Of a DNA stretch of 64,000 nucleotides, positions 1 through 8,363 are shown piece after piece. Every line of letters starts with the position of its first letter. Position 1 is the first letter of the stretch. The position numbers and the translations under genes were made by a program. The notes under the pieces were generated by a model. That model had not been told where the DNA came from. It did not search any database and saw nothing but the letters and a program-made list of their open reading frames with translations. The stretch is taken from NCBI RefSeq assembly GCF_027923765.1, contig NZ_AP026709.1:1359501-1423500 (forward strand), read 5' to 3'. This DNA comes from Pseudodesulfovibrio nedwellii. Lineage in GTDB: Bacteria > Desulfobacterota > Desulfovibrionia > Desulfovibrionales > Desulfovibrionaceae.

Positions 1-172
1 CGGTTTCCTCGTCGATCAGACCAAAGGTCACATATTCGCCCGGTTCCAAGGTCTGAAACCCATCACGAACTATTTCGGTATAGTGAACAAAAACATCATG
101 TCCGTCTTCATCGACAATGAATCCAAACCCTTTCTGTTCGTTAAACCAAGTCACTTCGCCTTCACACCGCAC
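1..172 (-). CDS. Cold-shock domain protein (CspA family), 3' end cut by window edge
   Basis: Read on the minus strand, this frame gives the cold-shock RNA-binding fold: [12 protein letters not shown] (RNP1 region) followed by DVFVHYTEI (RNP2 region), then [15 protein letters not shown]. The family are small single-stranded nucleic acid chaperones in the cytoplasm. I chose the GTG at 172-170 because GGAGG lies five bases upstream (182-178). No ATG fits. The frame stays open to base 1, so the C-terminus lies outside the window. The start reads VRCEGEV, which fits the short lead-in of Csp proteins. The next genes on this strand include an RRM protein, so this end of the window is rich in small RNA-binding proteins. 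Confidence 0.85.
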   Translation of the reverse strand, partial: MRCEGEVTWFNEQKGFGFIVDEDGHDVFVHYTEIVRDGFQTLEPGEYVTFGLIDEET

Positions 173-264
173 GGCAGCCTCCGATGAGTTGATGTATAAA
201 CATTACTCGTTGATCAGCATATTTGCAATGTGAATGGCGCATTGTTCCAGATACACTGAAACAA

Positions 265-486
265 CTAGGAAGCAGTTTCCTTGTTTTCTTCAGCAGTATC
301 ATCAACGGTATCTTGAGAATCTTCTTCGACGGCACCTTCGACGGCTTCGCCGTTTTCTTCGCCATCTTCTGCCGTATCAAATGGTTCCTGCGCCTTTGCC
401 AACTTGCGCTGTTTCTTCTCTTCTTTCTTCTTTTTCTTAGCCAATTCTTTCTGACGCTTTGCGAACTTGTAATTGGGCTTTGCCAA
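265..486 (-). CDS. Small Lys/Glu-rich conserved hypothetical protein
   Basis: 73 residues. The first 32 are strongly basic (runs such as AKKKKKEEKKQRKLAK) and the rest is acidic (Glu/Asp with few hydrophobics), so the protein is probably disordered or a charged coiled coil. The start is a TTG at 486-484, supported by AAGGAG six bases upstream. A basic head followed by an acidic tail resembles small nucleic-acid or ribosome-associated proteins found in many Proteobacteria, but no function can be assigned. It sits between the RRM gene and the cold-shock gene on the same strand. Very lopsided amino acid use leaves some doubt, but the good ribosome site supports it. Confidence 0.65.
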   Translation of the reverse strand: MAKPNYKFAKRQKELAKKKKKEEKKQRKLAKAQEPFDTAEDGEENGEAVEGAVEEDSQDTVDDTAEENKETAS

Positions 487-534
487 GACGATCTCCTTGT
501 AAAAATATGTCCGATTCTGAAAGAATCAGATAAA

Positions 535-571
535 AGAACCCGTCCCTCCCGAAAGAGAGACGGGCTTTTAT
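535..571 (-). terminator. Rho-independent terminator after the RRM gene
   Basis: Minus-strand reading gives GCCCGTCTC, a short loop and GAGGGACGGG followed by TTCTTTT. It lies 28 bases past the RRM gene stop and before the Lys/Glu-rich gene start, so the two are probably separate transcription units. Confidence 0.75.
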
Positions 572-598
572 AGCCAGCTTACGCTTGAAAGCGAAAAA

Positions 599-865
599 CT
601 ACCAGCGGGGACGCTCCACGCGGGGCTTTGCTTCGTTGACCTTGATGTTACGGCCGCCGAAATCCTTGCCGTCCAGAGCTTCGATAGCTTCCAAAGCGCC
701 GGAGTCATCATCCATTTCGACAAAACCAAAGCCGCGGGGGCGACCGGTTTCACGGTCTTCGATCAATTTGACAGAAGAAACCTGACCGTATGCTTCGAAA
801 GCAGCACGGACTTCGTCTTCGGTTGCGGACCAGGGCAGATTGCCGACGTAGATGTTCTTGGACAT
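599..865 (-). CDS. RRM-domain RNA-binding protein
   Basis: 88 residues forming one RNA recognition motif: KNIYVGNLPW (RNP2) at about residues 3-12 and GRPRGFGFVEM (RNP1) at about 41-51, with the aromatic residues that stack on RNA bases. The tail, VNEAKPRVERPRW, is short and basic. Such stand-alone RRM proteins are common in Desulfovibrionaceae and cyanobacteria and are often linked to cold or RNA metabolism. I use the ATG at 865-863 because CAGGAG lies six bases upstream. A longer reading from 901 has no ribosome site. A strong hairpin with a T-rich flank lies about 50 bases upstream of the start and may control the gene. Confidence 0.92.
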   Translation of the reverse strand: MSKNIYVGNLPWSATEDEVRAAFEAYGQVSSVKLIEDRETGRPRGFGFVEMDDDSGALEAIEALDGKDFGGRNIKVNEAKPRVERPRW

Positions 866-904
866 AATAAACTCCTGAAAAGTGATATGATGCAGATGCA
901 CCGA

Positions 905-949
905 TAAATAAAGAAAGAAGCAGTGTACACGATGCGCACACTGCTTCTC
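905..949 (-). promoter_or_regulatory. Hairpin with T-rich tail in the leader of the RRM gene
   Basis: 917-926 (GAAGCAGTGT) pairs perfectly with 938-947 (ACACTGCTTC) around an 11-base loop. On the minus strand the stem is followed by TTTCTTTATTTAT, so it resembles an intrinsic terminator 50 bases before the RRM start codon. It could end read-through from the ATPase gene or attenuate the RRM gene. A TTGACA box (1059-1054, minus) upstream would place the hairpin in the RRM leader, but the matching -10 is poor. Confidence 0.5.
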
Positions 950-1107
950 GATATACCTGTTCTATTTCCAACCAGCACCGGCCAACATTTAGACCTCGCC
1001 CCCATGGGCTTCACTGGTACATTCATGAGGACAGTTTGTTAAAAAACGGGAGATGTCAAGTGTTTTTTTAAATTTATTCATTTCACTTAAAAAAAAGTTT
1101 TATCCAA

Positions 1108-2601
1108 TTATCCTATGCCGTATTCAGCACGCAGTCCACTAAACCGCAACCGGCCTTGCTTCAACATCAACACGCGATTAAGAGCTGGCACCCTGTCATC
1201 AGCATGATGCGTAACAAGGACAAGAGGGGTCCCAGACTCTGCCAGCCGTTGAATAATATCTCTCATAAATGCGCGAGAGCCGCTGTCCAACCCTGATAAA
1301 GGCTCATCCAGCAATAGCAGCTTCGGCCCCGGAGCCATTGCTCGTGCCAAAAAGACTCTTCTCTGTTGACCATATGACATATGACGCAATCGCCGAGACT
1401 CAAATCCAGTCAGCCCAACCATTTCGAGCCACTGTGCCGCCCCGAGCTTTTCTTGACCCGTCGGTTCGTCCAACATCCCCACGCTCCCACGATAACCGGA
1501 CATGACAGTTTCTTCCGCCGTCACCTCCCACCCCAGTTCACGCGCATAGTTAGCCTGAAGGTCCGGCGACACAACACCAATCAAGGGACGCGCCTCATCC
1601 ATGGTCATGCCGCCCAACCGCTGAATCACGCCCACACCCTCTTCATCATCTGCATATGGCGCAATCTCACTCATGATCAATTTGAGCAACGTGGATTTCC
1701 CTGCACCATTTGCACCGACCACCATCCAATTCTCACCGGGCAATATCTCCCAGTCAATGGAATGTAGGATACGTGATCCGTCCTGTACCACCGAAACATG
1801 TTCCATACGCAGAAGATATTCCATATTCGAATCGGAAGCTGTCACAGGCAAATCACAAGCCACAAGATCCGGTGCACTGGCCTGCAATGCCAACAAGGCT
1901 TCATCCCTGCCGCCTTCCGATATGATTATACCCCGATCAAGAATTATGGCGTGCGCAATGCACTCCGGCAAGTCTCCAGCTCGGTGCGCGACACACACCA
2001 ACGTGGTCCGCTCCCCAGCTTTATTGAGCATTTGAAGCACTTCGCCACGAGACTGTGTATCCAAACCGTCCAGACATTCATCCAGCAGCAAGACATCAGG
2101 CTTGGGCACCAATCCTCTAGCCACAAGCAGTTTACGCACCTGACCTGTGGAAAGTGTTCCTAACGGACTCTCCGCCAAATCAAGAATATTAAAAAGATCA
2201 ATGATTTCATCAGCCGAGGCCTCCTGTTCAGGAGTCGGCACATCATAAAGAATCGGGGTATCAAAAAATCCGGCCAGAATTACATTCCGGCCTGTAACAT
2301 GCGGCGTATGCAAGCCATAAAAATCCTGCATATCCGTCGAGACCATGCCGATTCGCTGACGCAACCCAAGCACGGAACGCTGTTCTCCCTGCCCGAAGTC
2401 ATAGACTCGTTCACCGCCCGAATCCGGCAGCAACTCACCACGCACAAGACGAAGAAACGTGGTTTTTCCGGCTCCATTAAAACCGGTTACAGCCACATGG
2501 CGACCACGCTCAAGGTGCCACGACAACGGACCGAGAAGGGTTTTGCCTTCACGGGTCACAATCACATTGGTCAATGAAATCAAAGTATGCATCAGCGACA
2601 T
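1108..2601 (-). CDS. Double-ATPase ABC protein, ModF/PhrA-like
   Basis: About 497 residues with two full ABC ATPase halves and no membrane segment. First half: Walker A GFNGAGKTT, signature-like LSTGQVRK, Walker B DVLLLDECLDGLD. Second half: Walker A GANGAGKST, signature MSYGQQRR, Walker B KLLLLDEPLSGLD, switch His in VTHHADD. The order matches ModF of E. coli, a paired ATPase of uncertain role linked by name to molybdate. The first signature has T in place of S (LSTGQ). I start at the ATG 2601-2599, which follows AAGGAAGA; a second ATG at 2592 is also possible, and the longer frame from 2694 runs towards the divergent gene. It is transcribed away from the DUF362 gene. Confidence 0.85.
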   Translation of the reverse strand: MSLMHTLISLTNVIVTREGKTLLGPLSWHLERGRHVAVTGFNGAGKTTFLRLVRGELLPDSGGERVYDFGQGEQRSVLGLRQRIGMVSTDMQDFYGLHTPHVTGRNVILAGFFDTPILYDVPTPEQEASADEIIDLFNILDLAESPLGTLSTGQVRKLLVARGLVPKPDVLLLDECLDGLDTQSRGEVLQMLNKAGERTTLVCVAHRAGDLPECIAHAIILDRGIIISEGGRDEALLALQASAPDLVACDLPVTASDSNMEYLLRMEHVSVVQDGSRILHSIDWEILPGENWMVVGANGAGKSTLLKLIMSEIAPYADDEEGVGVIQRLGGMTMDEARPLIGVVSPDLQANYARELGWEVTAEETVMSGYRGSVGMLDEPTGQEKLGAAQWLEMVGLTGFESRRLRHMSYGQQRRVFLARAMAPGPKLLLLDEPLSGLDSGSRAFMRDIIQRLAESGTPLVLVTHHADDRVPALNRVLMLKQGRLRFSGLRAEYGIG

Positions 2602-2662
2602 TCTTCCTTTTCTTTCGATCAGAAGCAACCGCTTTATCTTGTAAACACCCCGACTCCTGCCT

Positions 2663-3598
2663 ATGGTAATTGCCATGCGTCCAACAGTTGCCATCGACCA
2701 CGTCCACGACTATGCCCCCACGCCATTAAAATTTGCCGTGGACAAGGTGCTGACAACATCGGGTTTGACCATCTCTCCCGGCCAACGAGTGCTGGTCAAA
2801 CCGAACTTGGTCAACGGAAAGAACGCTCGGCACTGCACCACCCATCCTGCAATGGTCAAAGCAGTCTGTGCATGGCTTCTCGATCACGACGCCCTTGTGA
2901 CTGTGGCAGACTCCCCGGCACTCGGCCCTGCCGCATATGTAGCCCACAACTCAGGATTGACGCAGGTAGTCGGCCAACTTGGCCTCAAGGTCACGAGCTT
3001 GAAACGAGCGATGCCGCTGGAATTATCGCACGGCGGCACAATCGGTTTATCACAGGATGCGCTTGATGCAGATCTCATTCTCAACATGCCCAAGCTCAAG
3101 GTTCATTGCCAAATGGTCATGACTGGTGCGGTCAAGAATCTGTTCGGTTGCGTGGTGGGATTCCGCAAGGCCATGGCTCACAATCACCTCGGGCATAACC
3201 GTAAAATATTCCGCGCCATGCTCATGGATGTATACGCCGCCCTGCCTCATTGCCATCATCTCATGGATGGAGTCCACGCCATGCACAAAGATGGCCCCAT
3301 TAACGGCGAACCGTTCCCACTCGGTCTACTGAGCGCATCTACGAACGGCATTGCCATGGACACAGCTGCCTATACCGTACTGGGTTTGACGCCAGACCGT
3401 ATCCCGCTCTGGGACGAAGCTTTGACTCGCAATATTTCCGGCGCAAACATACAGGAACTCGACTTCCCGATTGCCCCCCCCTCTGGATTCGACATTCTCG
3501 GTTTCACCATGTCGCCGGAGCGCGAACTTTCCTTCGCACCCTCTCGAGTTATCAAAGGCAGAATTCGCAGTTTGTTGAAGTATTTCAAAAAACAGTGA
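2663..3598 (+). CDS. DUF362 domain protein
   Basis: 311 residues matching the DUF362 layout: PGQRVLVKPNLVNG near residue 40, THPAMVKAVCAWLL, ADSPALGP, then LILNMPKLKVHCQMVMTGAVKNLFG around 140-165. The family has no settled enzyme activity and is often found beside Fe-S or cobalamin functions. This copy lacks the C-terminal ferredoxin domain some members carry. The start could be the ATG at 2663 or at 2675; neither has a clear ribosome site. The upstream spacer of about 60 bases is shared with the divergent ATPase gene. It ends 40 bases before hypF on the same strand and is probably co-transcribed with it. Confidence 0.85.
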   Translation: MVIAMRPTVAIDHVHDYAPTPLKFAVDKVLTTSGLTISPGQRVLVKPNLVNGKNARHCTTHPAMVKAVCAWLLDHDALVTVADSPALGPAAYVAHNSGLTQVVGQLGLKVTSLKRAMPLELSHGGTIGLSQDALDADLILNMPKLKVHCQMVMTGAVKNLFGCVVGFRKAMAHNHLGHNRKIFRAMLMDVYAALPHCHHLMDGVHAMHKDGPINGEPFPLGLLSASTNGIAMDTAAYTVLGLTPDRIPLWDEALTRNISGANIQELDFPIAPPSGFDILGFTMSPERELSFAPSRVIKGRIRSLLKYFKKQ

Positions 3599-3638
3599 TT
3601 TTCTTGCACTTTACGGCTTGGAGTTGTATGGACTCCCC

Positions 3639-5963
3639 ATGACTCTCATGCGGCAGAAGTTTACCATCACCGGGCAAGTACAAGGCGTCGGATTCCGACC
3701 CTTCGTCTACCGAACCGCTTTGGACAACAACGTCTCGGGCACGGTCAACAATTCTTCCGCGGGTGTTCTCATCGAAATTCAAGGAACCCTGAAACAAGTC
3801 ACTGGCTTCTCAGAAGATCTGGCTGAAAAGCTACCGCCATTAGCCAAAATCATCACTCTGGATTTTGAAGAATTGCCTGTCGTGGACGACGAAAAGGATT
3901 TCACCATCCTCAAATCCACTGGTGGGAAGGGACATTCTGTTCTCATCAGTGCAGACGTTGCTACTTGCCAGGACTGTCTGAATGACATGATTGATCCGAC
4001 CAACCGTCGATACAGATACCCGTTCACCAACTGCACCAACTGCGGTCCTCGTTACACCATCACTCGATCAATACCGTATGACCGTCCTCAGACCTCCATG
4101 GCCTGCTTCCCACTCTGCAATGATTGTCTGGAAGAATACGAAGACCCACTCAACCGCCGATTCCATGCGCAGCCAAATGCCTGTCCTGATTGCGGCCCCA
4201 CGGTCTGGCTCACAGATGGAGAATGTTCGACCATTGCTGAAGGCGACGAAGCGCTTAAGCAACTTGCTATTGAACTTGCCAAAGGAAAGATAGCGGCGAT
4301 CAAAGGACTTGGCGGCTTCCATCTCGTCTGCGATGCCATGGCAGACGAAGCCGTGACGACATTGCGCCAACGCAAACACCGCCCGGACAAACCGCTGGCC
4401 GTCATGATCCCGACCATGACTCACGCTCGCCAATTGGCCGACATCATTCCGGCAGAAGAAAAATGGCTGACCGGATTGCATCGCCCCATTGTGCTCGCCG
4501 CCAAACACGAACCGTTTCCACTGGCAGAACAGGTTGCACCCGACACAAATTTCGTGGGGATAATGCTTCCCTACACTCCGCTGCACCACATCCTGCTGAA
4601 TGATTTTGCCGCCGCCACACCGCACGACATTCCGGCTCTGGTCATGACCTCCGGCAACATGAGTTCCGAACCCATTTGTTTGGGCAACAAAGAAGCCTTT
4701 AAACGACTCCACGATATTGCGGATATTTTTCTCTTTCACAACCGGGACATTCTTATTCGCACAGACGACTCCGTGGTCCGCGTGAACCCTGCCACCGACA
4801 ATCCCATTTTCATGCGCCGCGCACGTGGATTCGTCCCTGCACCCGTCTTTATCCCGGAAAAAGGTCCGACCGTTTTAGGCATGGGGCCTGAACTAAAATG
4901 TACCATGACCCTGACCAAGGGAGATCAAGCTTTCACCAGTCAGCACATCGGCAACATGTCCAATCTGGAAACACTGGAATTCCACAAGGAAATCCGGACC
5001 CATTTACAAGATATCCTTCAGGTTAAACCGAAGCTGATCGTCCGAGACCTGCACCCGGATTACATGACATCCACTCTGGCCGAGGACATCGGCAAGGAAC
5101 TGGACATTCCCGTAGCGACGTTACAACACCACTACGCTCATATATATGCCAATCTTGCCGAGAACAAACACACTAGCCCCGCCATCGGGCTGGCCCTCGA
5201 CGGCACAGGCTACGGTGAAGACGGCACCATCTGGGGCGGCGAATGTCTCATGGTCATACCCGAAGAACTAGAACATCAACGACTGGCCCACTTTTCCCAC
5301 ATCCGACTACCCGGCGGAGAGGCAGCAGTCAAAGAACCATGGCGTATAGCTCAGGCCGCACTCTGGAAACTTGGCATCAAGGAATCAGGGAAATACCAAT
5401 GGCCATGGCTCACAAATTTTGAAACCCAAAGTCGATTCCTGCCGCAAATTCTGGAAAAGGCCATCAATGCACCAGAAACATCCAGTTGCGGGCGGTTATT
5501 TGACGGCGTGGCTGCGCTTTGTGGACTGGTCGACATCATCAGTTATGAAGGGCAAGCCGCCATCCTGCTAGAAAAAGCGCAGGATATGTCTGAAACCGGA
5601 ACATATCCTTGTCCGCTCCAATCCGACGACCCCGTTTCCTTGAACACACTTTCTCTGGTACAAGCTGTATTGGAAGATCTGGAAAACAAGGTGCCTGTTT
5701 CCATTATCGCCCGCCGATTCCACCGAGGGCTGATTAACGGCCTGACAGAAATGGCTTATTCTTTTTCCATGGTGCTGGATATCCATCACGTGGCCCTGTC
5801 CGGTGGCGTCATGCAAAACCTGACGCTCGCCACAGAATTGCCGCAGGCCCTTGAAAATGTAGGGTTGATTCCATTAATACACCGCCAACTTCCACCCAAT
5901 GACGGATGTATTTCCTTAGGTCAGGCGGTCTGGGGGCAAAGGAAACTACTCCTCAAATCATAA
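3639..5963 (+). CDS. hypF: Carbamoyltransferase HypF, hydrogenase maturation
   Basis: About 774 residues with the full HypF order. Acylphosphatase domain: GQVQGVGFRPF at about 12-22. Two zinc-finger blocks with CQDC/CTNCGP and CNDC/CPDCGP at about 109-186. YrdC-like domain at about 200-385. Kae1-like C-terminal domain with QHHYAHIYA near 497, LALDGTGYGEDG near 517 and SGGVMQN near 721. HypF makes the thiocarbamate on HypE that becomes the cyanide ligands of NiFe hydrogenase, using carbamoyl phosphate and ATP in the cytoplasm. The frame is open from a TTG at 3618, but ATGs at 3639 and 3648 suit the family N-terminus better. No other hyp gene is in the window. Confidence 0.96.
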   Translation: MTLMRQKFTITGQVQGVGFRPFVYRTALDNNVSGTVNNSSAGVLIEIQGTLKQVTGFSEDLAEKLPPLAKIITLDFEELPVVDDEKDFTILKSTGGKGHSVLISADVATCQDCLNDMIDPTNRRYRYPFTNCTNCGPRYTITRSIPYDRPQTSMACFPLCNDCLEEYEDPLNRRFHAQPNACPDCGPTVWLTDGECSTIAEGDEALKQLAIELAKGKIAAIKGLGGFHLVCDAMADEAVTTLRQRKHRPDKPLAVMIPTMTHARQLADIIPAEEKWLTGLHRPIVLAAKHEPFPLAEQVAPDTNFVGIMLPYTPLHHILLNDFAAATPHDIPALVMTSGNMSSEPICLGNKEAFKRLHDIADIFLFHNRDILIRTDDSVVRVNPATDNPIFMRRARGFVPAPVFIPEKGPTVLGMGPELKCTMTLTKGDQAFTSQHIGNMSNLETLEFHKEIRTHLQDILQVKPKLIVRDLHPDYMTSTLAEDIGKELDIPVATLQHHYAHIYANLAENKHTSPAIGLALDGTGYGEDGTIWGGECLMVIPEELEHQRLAHFSHIRLPGGEAAVKEPWRIAQAALWKLGIKESGKYQWPWLTNFETQSRFLPQILEKAINAPETSSCGRLFDGVAALCGLVDIISYEGQAAILLEKAQDMSETGTYPCPLQSDDPVSLNTLSLVQAVLEDLENKVPVSIIARRFHRGLINGLTEMAYSFSMVLDIHHVALSGGVMQNLTLATELPQALENVGLIPLIHRQLPPNDGCISLGQAVWGQRKLLLKS

Positions 5964-5973
5964 AGGAAAAACC

Positions 5974-6720
5974 ATGCACGCCATCCGCACTTTTTCGATC
6001 GCGATCATGCTCATCCTGTTCACCCCGGCACTCATTATGGCTGGGACAAAATGCACCCCGCTTGTCCTGTCTGAAATCCATGTAGCGGAAGAGACCGCCG
6101 GTTTCATTGTGGACACCCGCTATCCTGTTCTCTGTGCAGAGGCCGCCAATCGCACCATCCGCGACTGGGTGGGACATCGCTTGTTCGATTTCAAAAAGTT
6201 CGATCCTGACCATGACCTGTCAGAATTCCCGCACAAATATGAAATGACCATGAACTACAGTGTCTGGGCGGCCGCTTCCGAACGATTCGCTTCGATTAAA
6301 CTTGATGTTGAAGTCTATTCAGGTGGCGCCCACCCAAACCATTGGCCCATGACATGGGTCTTCGACATGACAAACGGCACGACCATCACACTAGAAGAAC
6401 TTTTCACGGACATGAATACGGCACTCCCTGCTGTTTCCTCCATGTGCCGCGCCGTTCTGCTGCGGACACTTGGCCCGGAAATCAAGGACATGATCTTTTC
6501 CGGCACCAAATCGCTGGAAGAGAATTTTTCACGATTCATCCTCAACGACCAAGGCATAGTTTTTATCTTCCCGCATTATCAGGTGGCTCCCTATTCATCA
6601 GGCGAACAGGTGGTAACTATCCCGTATGCACATATTACGGAATACTTCACTCCTGAAATCAACCAGAAGCTCGGCCTCGCCCTTCCGCCACCAACCAAAG
6701 ACATTGTTCCCGATATATGA
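5974..6720 (+). CDS. Exported DUF3298/DUF4163-like protein
   Basis: 248 residues. Residues 1-23 form a signal peptide (IAIMLILFTPALIMAG) with cleavage near Ala22. The mature part resembles the periplasmic domain seen in RsiV/PdaC-type proteins: a DUF4163-like region (MTMNYSVW... IKLDVEVYSGGAHPNHW) then a DUF3298-like region (WVFDMTNGTTITLEELF ... IVFIFPHYQVAPYSSGEQVVTIPYAHI). The motif YSGGAHPN and the closing FxFxxYxVAPYxxGxxxVxIPY pattern are typical. In related proteins this domain binds peptidoglycan or lysozyme. AAAGGA lies seven bases before the ATG and 10 bases separate it from hypF, so it is probably in the same transcript. No specific role can be given. Confidence 0.75.
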   Translation: MHAIRTFSIAIMLILFTPALIMAGTKCTPLVLSEIHVAEETAGFIVDTRYPVLCAEAANRTIRDWVGHRLFDFKKFDPDHDLSEFPHKYEMTMNYSVWAAASERFASIKLDVEVYSGGAHPNHWPMTWVFDMTNGTTITLEELFTDMNTALPAVSSMCRAVLLRTLGPEIKDMIFSGTKSLEENFSRFILNDQGIVFIFPHYQVAPYSSGEQVVTIPYAHITEYFTPEINQKLGLALPPPTKDIVPDI

Positions 6721-6785
6721 TTGATACAAACCACAAAAGTAGGTAATAGGAGATTATAGTACTCACCTTTTTCAAAGGAGCTCAC

Positions 6786-6944
6786 GTGGAACTGCTTCGT
6801 ATCATCATTTCCGTACTTATCCCGCCCATAGGCGCATTTTTGAAAGTCGGCTTTGGCCTACAATTCTGGGTGAACCTGTTGCTGACTCTCCTCGGATACT
6901 TCCCCGGCTTGGTGCATGTCATCTGGCTGTTATCCAGAAAATAA
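6786..6944 (+). CDS. YqaE/Pmp3-type small hydrophobic membrane protein
   Basis: 52 residues starting at a GTG with AAAGGAG five bases upstream. Sequence features: ISVLIPPIGAFLKVGFG (first membrane helix with the family PPxGAFLxxG pattern), QFWVNLLLTLLGYFPGLVHVIWLL (second helix with LGYxPGxxHxxW) and a short basic end. This is the Pmp3/YqaE (UPF0057) family, tiny two-helix inner-membrane proteins induced by stress and thought to influence membrane potential. A strong terminator follows directly. The ribosome site can pair weakly with CCTTT just upstream. Confidence 0.9.
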   Translation: MELLRIIISVLIPPIGAFLKVGFGLQFWVNLLLTLLGYFPGLVHVIWLLSRK

Positions 6945-6952
6945 CAACGCAA

Positions 6953-6986
6953 AAAAGGCCCGGTGCATCAACACCGGGCCTTTTCA
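6953..6986. terminator. Bidirectional Rho-independent terminator
   Basis: AAAAGGCCCGGTG (6953-6965) pairs with CACCGGGCCTTTT (6972-6984) around a six-base loop. T runs flank it on both strands. It lies between the yqaE-like gene (plus) and the aminotransferase (minus) and can serve both. Confidence 0.92.
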
Positions 6987-7020
6987 ATTTCAACAAAAAG
7001 TCTATTAAAATATCCAAAAA

Positions 7021-8160
7021 TTACAGTTTTTTCAACTCCACTTCAAGCGCAGCCAGATACTCGGTAAGCATGTCAGGGGTAATATCGCCCATATGACCAA
7101 TACGGATAATCTGACGTTTGCCCTCTTTTTCCAACTGAACATTAAGCTTTCCGTAGCCAGGGTCCATCAGATAGCCTTCTTCTCGCAAGGCTTCCTTCAC
7201 GCCACCCTTGAGTTGAGCCTGTGTCACGCCTTCAGGACAAATGACAGTGGACATGGTCACGGACCGATACCCTTCCGGCACGAACATATCGAAACCATCC
7301 AGACCGGCCACCCATTCTTCAACCATGCCGCGCATCTGAATATGACGGGCAAAGCGATTCTCCACGCCTTCCTCGTTGACGATTCGATCAAGCTGCACAG
7401 CCATCTGGTTGGCGAGTGTGCCATTGGGTGTGGTTAAAGTCTGATTTTTACGAGCACAGACAAGCTGACGGGTGATGTCGTGAGCATGGCCCTTGTTGGT
7501 CACACGAGCAGCCTTTTCCTCGGCCTCCCTGGACACGAATCCGATACCGAATCCGGCAGGTAAAGCCAAAGACTTCTGTGTAGCAGTTACATACATGGCA
7601 GCCCCGGAATTCGACAAATCCAGATCAGCTCCGCCAAAAATGGACACTCCATCAACCAAGGGCATGGCGTCATATTGGCGAATAAGCGCGCACACAGCCT
7701 TCATATCATTGGTGACACCAGTGGATGTCTCGTTGTGAGTAAAAGAAACAACATCCGGCCGCAGATCTTTGAGTTTCTGCTCCAGCACATTCAAATTGAT
7801 AGGCTGACCATACTCGAATTTGAGATTCGTGGATTGCTTTCCGTTGGCAACGGCGATCGTCTGATAATGGTCACCGAACGCTCCGACAGATACGTTAAGC
7901 AAAGTTTCATCATCAGCTACCAGTGAACGAATGGACGCTTCCATGGCAGAAGATCCAGACCCCAAAACCAGAATCGGTTCGTAATCGTCACCACATCCAG
8001 CCAGTGTTCGCAGATGCTGACGGATAGGACCGAAACGCAATTCATTCTCACTGTCGCGATGACCAAATTCCGGCAACATTGCCGCAGCCTTGACGTCGTC
8101 ACGAATATAGGTGGGACCGGTAATAAAAAGCTTGAGTTGTGCGAATTTAGACAGGCTCAT
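7021..8160 (-). CDS. Class V aminotransferase (alanine/serine-glyoxylate type)
   Basis: 379 residues, fold type I PLP enzyme. It begins with the KLFITGPTYIR motif typical of alanine-glyoxylate and serine-glyoxylate aminotransferases. It has GSGSSAMEASI (PLP phosphate loop, about 67-77), HNETSTGV (142-149), LVDGVSIFGG, and the PLP lysine K196 in TATQKSLALP. It probably moves amino groups between small amino acids and glyoxylate or pyruvate; the exact substrate cannot be read from sequence. GAGAGGA precedes the ATG. The gene is divergent from the large FAD/Fe-S dehydrogenase across 203 bases, suggesting linked 2-hydroxyacid/2-oxoacid metabolism. Confidence 0.9.
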   Translation of the reverse strand: MSLSKFAQLKLFITGPTYIRDDVKAAAMLPEFGHRDSENELRFGPIRQHLRTLAGCGDDYEPILVLGSGSSAMEASIRSLVADDETLLNVSVGAFGDHYQTIAVANGKQSTNLKFEYGQPINLNVLEQKLKDLRPDVVSFTHNETSTGVTNDMKAVCALIRQYDAMPLVDGVSIFGGADLDLSNSGAAMYVTATQKSLALPAGFGIGFVSREAEEKAARVTNKGHAHDITRQLVCARKNQTLTTPNGTLANQMAVQLDRIVNEEGVENRFARHIQMRGMVEEWVAGLDGFDMFVPEGYRSVTMSTVICPEGVTQAQLKGGVKEALREEGYLMDPGYGKLNVQLEKEGKRQIIRIGHMGDITPDMLTEYLAALEVELKKL

Positions 8161-8363
8161 GGCGAATCCTCTCTCTGTGGATGTAGAACAAAAAAGATGA
8201 AAAAATGTCGTCGTTCAGTATACCGGAGAGTGCGCAATGTCCAGAAACGACACCATCAAATAGCACCAGATTTTCATATTTCTTATGCGCCCCAACGCTT
8301 GCCATTCGGGGGAAAAGTACTTATTTACTCTCTCTTCACCAATTTCCCATGGAGTAATAAGAC

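Noticed and set aside
4068-4739. 223-codon minus-strand open frame inside hypF
   Set aside because: Antisense to certain HypF zinc-finger and YrdC coding sequence.
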